Positions 13,967-17,220 of a DNA stretch of 17,220 nt are shown here, piece after piece (within the stretch, counting starts at the first letter, position 1; each line of letters starts with the position of its first letter). The DNA comes from CAZXBB01 sp964638815 (GTDB taxonomy: Bacteria; Planctomycetota; Phycisphaerae; Phycisphaerales; SM1A02), in NCBI GenBank assembly GCA_964638815.1, contig CAZXBB010000144.1, positions 1 to 17,220 on the forward strand, given 5' to 3'. A program made the position numbers and the translations under genes. Under the pieces are notes generated by a model. The model had not been told where the DNA came from. It saw only the letters and a list, made by a program, of their open reading frames with translations, and made no database searches.

Positions 13967-16243
13967 TCATCGCGACAGCGCGACCGCGTCGCCTTCCTCG
14001 TCCACCGCCACCGGCTTCGCGACGTCGGTGCCGAGCCGCAGCAGGTACGCGACGACTGCGATCACCTTCTTGTCTTCGAGATCGCTCTCGCGGTAGGTCG
14101 CGTCCTCACCCACCAGCTTCGCGAAGATCTCCGCGGCCTGCGCTCGGGCGATTTCCTCCGCGCGGTCGATCACGGCGTCATCGTACGGCACGCCGAGCGT
14201 CGCCATCGCCCGCACCTTCCCGGGGATCGCCCCGTAGTCGAGTTGATCCTCGAGCAGCCACGGGTACGCCGGCATGATCGAGCCCTCGCTGGTGTCGGTC
14301 GGCCGGTTGAAGTGCCGGACGTGCCAGGAGACCGAGGTGTTCGTCTGACCGATCCGCGCGAGATCGGGGCCGATACGCCGCGACCCCCACTGGAACGGGC
14401 GGTCGTAGACGAACTCCCCGGGCTTCGAGTACTCGCCGTAGCGCTCGGTCTCGTGACGCATCGGCCGGATCTGCTGCGAGTGGCAGTTGTAACACCCCTC
14501 CGCGACGTACAGATCGCGCCCCGCGAGCTCGAGCGGCGTGTACGGCGCAACCGAGGCGATCGTGGGAACGTTCGACCGGATGACGAACGTCGGGATGATC
14601 TCGAAGAGCGAAGCGGACACGACCGCGATCGTGACCCAGACCGTGAACGTGAAGGGCAGACGCTCCCAGCGCCGGTGCCACTTCGCCTGCTGGAACACGT
14701 CGACCTGGTGGGCCCACTTCACGACGTTCTTCACCCGCGACGTCGCCGGCGGCGGATCGACGTAGCCGGCCGTGAGTGGGGCCGCGCGCTGCACGGGTTC
14801 GTCGTACGTCGCCGGCCGCGCCCGCCATGTCATCACGAGGTTCGTCATGCACATGATCGCACCGGTCATGTACAGCGTCCCGCCGATGATGCGGATCCAG
14901 TAGTACGGCATGAGCCGGTTCACGGTCTCGATGAAGTCCGGGTAGGCGAGCAGGCCGGAGGCGTCGAACGCGCGCCACATGAGCCCCTGCGTGATCCCCG
15001 CGAAGTAGATCGGCACGATGTAAAGCAGGATGCCCACCGTCCCGAGCCAGAAATGCGTTCCCATCAGCCGCGGGCTCCACAGCCTGGCCTGGAAGAGCCG
15101 CGGGATGAGCCAGTACGCCATGCCGAACGTCATGAAGCCGACCCAGCCGAGCGCGCCGGCGTGCACGTGCGCGATGTTCCAGTCGGTGTAGTGCGAGAGC
15201 GCGTTGACGGTCTTGACCGACATCATCGGCCCCTCGAACGTGCTCATGCCGTAGAAGGTGATTGCGACCACGTAGAACTTGAGAATCGGATCGACGGCCA
15301 CCCGGTGCCACGCACCGCGCAGCGTGAGCAGGCCGTTGAGCATCCCGCCCCAGGACGGCATCCACAGCATGACGGAAAACAGCATGCCGAGCGTCGACGC
15401 CCACGCGGGGAGCGACGTGTAGTGCAGGTGATGCGGACCCGCCCAGATGTAGATGAACACGAGCGACCAGAAGTGCAGGATCGACAGCTTGTAGCTGAAG
15501 ACGGGCCGCTCGGCCGCCTTCGGCAGGAAGTAGTACATGAGACCGAGGAAGGGCGTCGTCAGGAAGAACGCGACGGCGTTGTGCCCGTACCACCATTGCA
15601 TGAACGCGTCCTGCACGCCGGCGTAGAGCGAGTAGCTCTTGAGCGCCGTGACCGGCACGACGAGGTTGTTGAAGATGTGGAGCACCGCGATCGCGATGAT
15701 CGTCGCGATGTAGAACCAGAGCGCGACGTAGAGGTGCCGCTCGCGGCGGATCGCGCACGTGGCGAAGAAGTTGATCGCGAACACGACCCAGATGCCGGTG
15801 ATCGCGAGGTCGATCGGCCACTCGAGCTCCGCGTACTCCTTGCTCTGGGTGATGCCGAGCGGCAGCGTGATCGCGGCCGAGACGATGATCCCCTGCCACC
15901 CCCAGAAGTGCAGCTTGCTCAGCGCGTCGCTGAACATCCGCGACTTCAGCAGCCGTTGCGTCGAGTAGTAGACGGCGGCGAAGATGGCGTTGCCGGCGAA
16001 CGCGAAGATCACGGCGTTCGTGTGCAGCGGCCGCAGGCGCCCGAACGTGATCCAGGGCAGGTCCAGGTTCAGCGAAGGGACCGTGAGCTCGATCGCGATG
16101 ATGACGCCCACGAGCATACCGACGATCCCCCAGAGAATCGTGGCGAACAGGAACTTGCGGACGATCGCGTCGTCGTAGGTGAACTCGTCCAGTGACTGTG
16201 CGGCGGGGGCAGCGGCGGTGCCCGTCGTTGTCGGGAGTGGCAT
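13967..16243 (-). CDS. ccoNO: Fused CcoN-CcoO, catalytic and monoheme subunits of cbb3 oxidase
   Basis: A 758-residue fusion of CcoN (about 1-470) and CcoO (about 525-758). CcoN reduces O2 at the heme b3-CuB centre. Seen: H74 in RPLHTNAV (low-spin heme b ligand); H221 in WWYGHNAV and H271-H272 in WAGPHHLHY (CuB); Y265 in LVFIYIW (likely the cross-linked Tyr); H359 and H361 in HVHAGALG (heme b3 and heme b); about 12 membrane spans. The linker (about 475-525) has Pro-rich sequence and RVKNVVKWAHQVDVFQQAKWHRRWE. The CcoO part has a membrane anchor (about 530-550), the heme c motif CYNCH (C584, C587, H588), WGSRRIGPDLARIG and axial Met657 in SIMPAYPWL. AAGGA sits a good distance before the ATG. 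It is the first gene of the operon, followed directly by the ccoQ ribosome binding site. Confidence 0.97.
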   Translation of the reverse strand: MPLPTTTGTAAAPAAQSLDEFTYDDAIVRKFLFATILWGIVGMLVGVIIAIELTVPSLNLDLPWITFGRLRPLHTNAVIFAFAGNAIFAAVYYSTQRLLKSRMFSDALSKLHFWGWQGIIVSAAITLPLGITQSKEYAELEWPIDLAITGIWVVFAINFFATCAIRRERHLYVALWFYIATIIAIAVLHIFNNLVVPVTALKSYSLYAGVQDAFMQWWYGHNAVAFFLTTPFLGLMYYFLPKAAERPVFSYKLSILHFWSLVFIYIWAGPHHLHYTSLPAWASTLGMLFSVMLWMPSWGGMLNGLLTLRGAWHRVAVDPILKFYVVAITFYGMSTFEGPMMSVKTVNALSHYTDWNIAHVHAGALGWVGFMTFGMAYWLIPRLFQARLWSPRLMGTHFWLGTVGILLYIVPIYFAGITQGLMWRAFDASGLLAYPDFIETVNRLMPYYWIRIIGGTLYMTGAIMCMTNLVMTWRARPATYDEPVQRAAPLTAGYVDPPPATSRVKNVVKWAHQVDVFQQAKWHRRWERLPFTFTVWVTIAVVSASLFEIIPTFVIRSNVPTIASVAPYTPLELAGRDLYVAEGCYNCHSQQIRPMRHETERYGEYSKPGEFVYDRPFQWGSRRIGPDLARIGQTNTSVSWHVRHFNRPTDTSEGSIMPAYPWLLEDQLDYGAIPGKVRAMATLGVPYDDAVIDRAEEIARAQAAEIFAKLVGEDATYRESDLEDKKVIAVVAYLLRLGTDVAKPVAVDEEGDAVALSR

Positions 16244-16507
16244 CCGGGATCCTTGGCGTGCGCGGAATGAGGCGGCGGGCGAGACGCCGCGGAGAGGCTA
16301 GCGAAGGCCGGGCGGGAGTTCCGGGGGAACTTCGCCCCGTTTGACCTTACATCGGATCGACGCCGGCACGCGCTGAAATGGGGGACGCCCGGCGCCCGGC
16401 GCGCGGTACGATCACGGCGAGTCCGCCGGTCGCCTCGCGCTGTCGGGCGCAGTAGACTGGCGCGTCGGGTTCACCGGGAATCATTTCCGCCAACGGGAGC
16501 ACCAACC
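16244..16507. promoter_or_regulatory. Divergent regulatory region, ccoNO and lipoprotein gene
   Basis: These 264 bases must hold the ccoNO promoter (- strand) and that of the gene at 16508 (+). Seen: a dyad AGTTCC-GGG-GGAACT at 16317-16331, and a GC hairpin GCGGCG/CGCCGC at 16272-16290 that would lie in the ccoNO leader. A lone TTGAC half-site lies near 16340, but no complete FNR/ANR box was found. No convincing -35/-10 pair was identified for either gene. Confidence 0.45.
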
Positions 16508-17068
16508 ATGCAATGGTCCGCGGGACTTCGGGAACAGGCCGGCCGGAACGTGCGACGAAGCCTGATGATCGTCGTTCTGACGCTGGCGTCGGGATGCGCG
16601 TCCGACGGCGCGCCCGATCTGGCCGGGCTCGGCGGCATGCTGGGTGCGATCGCCGGCCCCGAAACGAAAGGCCGGCTCGTCGGTGACGACGTGGGCGAAG
16701 GGGTCGGGTACGTGATCGGCGACGAGGCCGACCGCGCGAAGGCCGCGCGGCTCGACGCGGCCGAGCATTACGAGGTCGGCCGCATCGGGGCGACCCGGTG
16801 GCGCGTGCTCGACGTCCAGCCGTACGGACGCCTGCCGGCCTTCGAGGAGATGATGGTCTACTTCCGCCCGGACGGACGTGTCGAGACGACGACGAAGTTC
16901 GCGGACGGGCGGACGGAGGAGGCCGACGAGTCCTACCGCGTCGTCGGCGGCACGATCATCCTGACCCGCCGCGGCTACCTGATCAACACGAAGTACTGGA
17001 TCACGGGACAGCAGATGATCCTCGACGGCGATGACTTCCGCATCACGTTGCTGCGGCTTCCCTCGTAG
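16508..17068 (+). CDS. Putative lipoprotein with glycine-zipper-like segment
   Basis: A 186-residue predicted lipoprotein of unknown function. Seen: a basic N-terminus (R-rich to residue 17), a hydrophobic core MIVVLTL and lipobox LASGC with Cys30 as the acylated residue. There is a Gly-rich segment LAGLGGMLGAIAG (about 38-50) and GDDVGEGVGYVIGDEADRAK, which recalls glycine-zipper outer-membrane lipoproteins. The C-terminal half is beta-rich: TRWRVLDVQP, MMVYFRPDGRVETTTKFADGRTEEADESYRVVGGTIILTR, resembling lipocalin-like stress proteins that have a VxFxxDGxVxxxT pattern, but I cannot name a family. GGGAG lies eight bases before the ATG. It is divergent from ccoNO, and a functional link to the oxidase is not shown. 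Confidence 0.82.
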   Translation: MQWSAGLREQAGRNVRRSLMIVVLTLASGCASDGAPDLAGLGGMLGAIAGPETKGRLVGDDVGEGVGYVIGDEADRAKAARLDAAEHYEVGRIGATRWRVLDVQPYGRLPAFEEMMVYFRPDGRVETTTKFADGRTEEADESYRVVGGTIILTRRGYLINTKYWITGQQMILDGDDFRITLLRLPS

Positions 17069-17094
17069 CGCGATCCCCCGCCCGCGGTCCGCCG

Positions 17095-17139
17095 GCCCCA
17101 CCGCCCCCGCCTCCCCGCCCCCGCCTCCCCGCCCCCCCC
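17095..17139. repeat. C-rich 14-bp tandem repeat
   Basis: Two exact adjoining copies of GCCCCCGCCTCCCC (17103-17116 and 17117-17130) are followed by a third truncated copy that ends in eight C. The tract fills the gap between the lipoprotein gene and the next start codon. It is almost purely pyrimidine on this strand and could slip during replication or affect transcription; a Rho-utilisation role is possible but unproven. Confidence 0.65.
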
Positions 17140-17173
17140 GGTTCCGGTCCGCGCGCGTCACAGGAGACACCAG

Positions 17174-17220
17174 ATGATCGACAGGAGCCGCCTCACGCTG
17201 CTCGCGTTCGTCGCGCTCGC
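17174..17220 (+). CDS. Start of a secreted or membrane protein, cut by window end
   Basis: An ATG at 17174 is preceded by AGGAG seven bases upstream and opens MIDRSRLTLLAFVALA, a short basic stretch then a hydrophobic run, as in a signal peptide or first membrane helix. Only 15 full codons are visible, so no function can be given. It is on the same strand as the lipoprotein gene, 105 bp after its stop, across the C-rich repeat. Confidence 0.6.
   Translation, partial: MIDRSRLTLLAFVAL

Noticed and set aside
13862..16195. A 777-codon plus-strand frame opposite ccoNO
   Set aside because: It has highly charged, repetitive composition and no domain, and the minus strand holds a complete CcoNO with all ligands.
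16336..16360. Possible FNR/ANR box upstream of ccoNO
   Set aside because: Only one TTGAC half-site is present; the partner half does not match at the required spacing.

Overview
The window is GC-rich bacterial chromosomal DNA. Its core is a nearly complete locus for a cbb3-type (C-family) high-affinity terminal oxidase and its assembly factors. Several traits fit Planctomycetota, perhaps a Phycisphaerae-like lineage: a fused CcoN-CcoO subunit, a monoheme CcoP, a membrane protein with duplicated zinc-ribbon-like cysteine pairs, a tRNA gene without encoded CCA, and a possible eroded ECF sigma factor gene. This assignment is inference from gene style only; no taxonomic marker is present.

Layout. 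Positions 1-2300 form an accessory-looking segment that reads lower in GC than the rest. It holds a hypothetical protein with a four-Cys zinc-ribbon-like module (- strand), a chloroperoxidase-like alpha/beta hydrolase (- strand), and about 650 bp with no intact gene but a possible sigma-factor remnant. A tRNA-Asp(GTC) gene with its own promoter and a strong intrinsic terminator marks the boundary (2308-2460, - strand). Then come an AI-2E-family transporter (2539-3618, -) and DNA polymerase I (3784-6702, -) with all three of its domains. A divergent gene (6754-7647, +) encodes an internally duplicated membrane protein with CxxC pairs.

From 16243 down to 7667 on the - strand runs the oxidase locus: ccoNO (fused), ccoQ, ccoP, a 100-bp gap with a hairpin, then ccoG, ccoH/fixH, a TauE/DsbD_2-type membrane protein, ccoI and ccoS. 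Within each block genes overlap by 1 to 8 bases or adjoin closely, so translational coupling is likely. CcoNO carries the heme b, heme b3 and CuB ligands plus one heme c. CcoP carries one more heme c. CcoI and the TauE-like protein probably handle copper delivery, and CcoG, CcoH and CcoS are assembly factors. Two short genes that are easily missed, ccoQ (50 aa) and ccoS (47 aa), were found by translating the gaps.

Divergent from ccoNO are a small predicted lipoprotein (16508-17068, +) and the first 47 bases of a further secreted protein that runs off the window.

The most unusual observation is a 75-bp double-palindromic, MITE/REP-like element (8589-8663) embedded in frame in ccoI. Its 17-bp terminal inverted repeats match at 16 of 17 positions, and it adds about 25 codons to the nucleotide-binding domain of the copper ATPase. 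Next in interest are the monoheme CcoP, the CcoNO fusion, the duplicated membrane zinc-ribbon protein and the possible ECF sigma remnant. I did not find a wholly undescribed multi-gene system.
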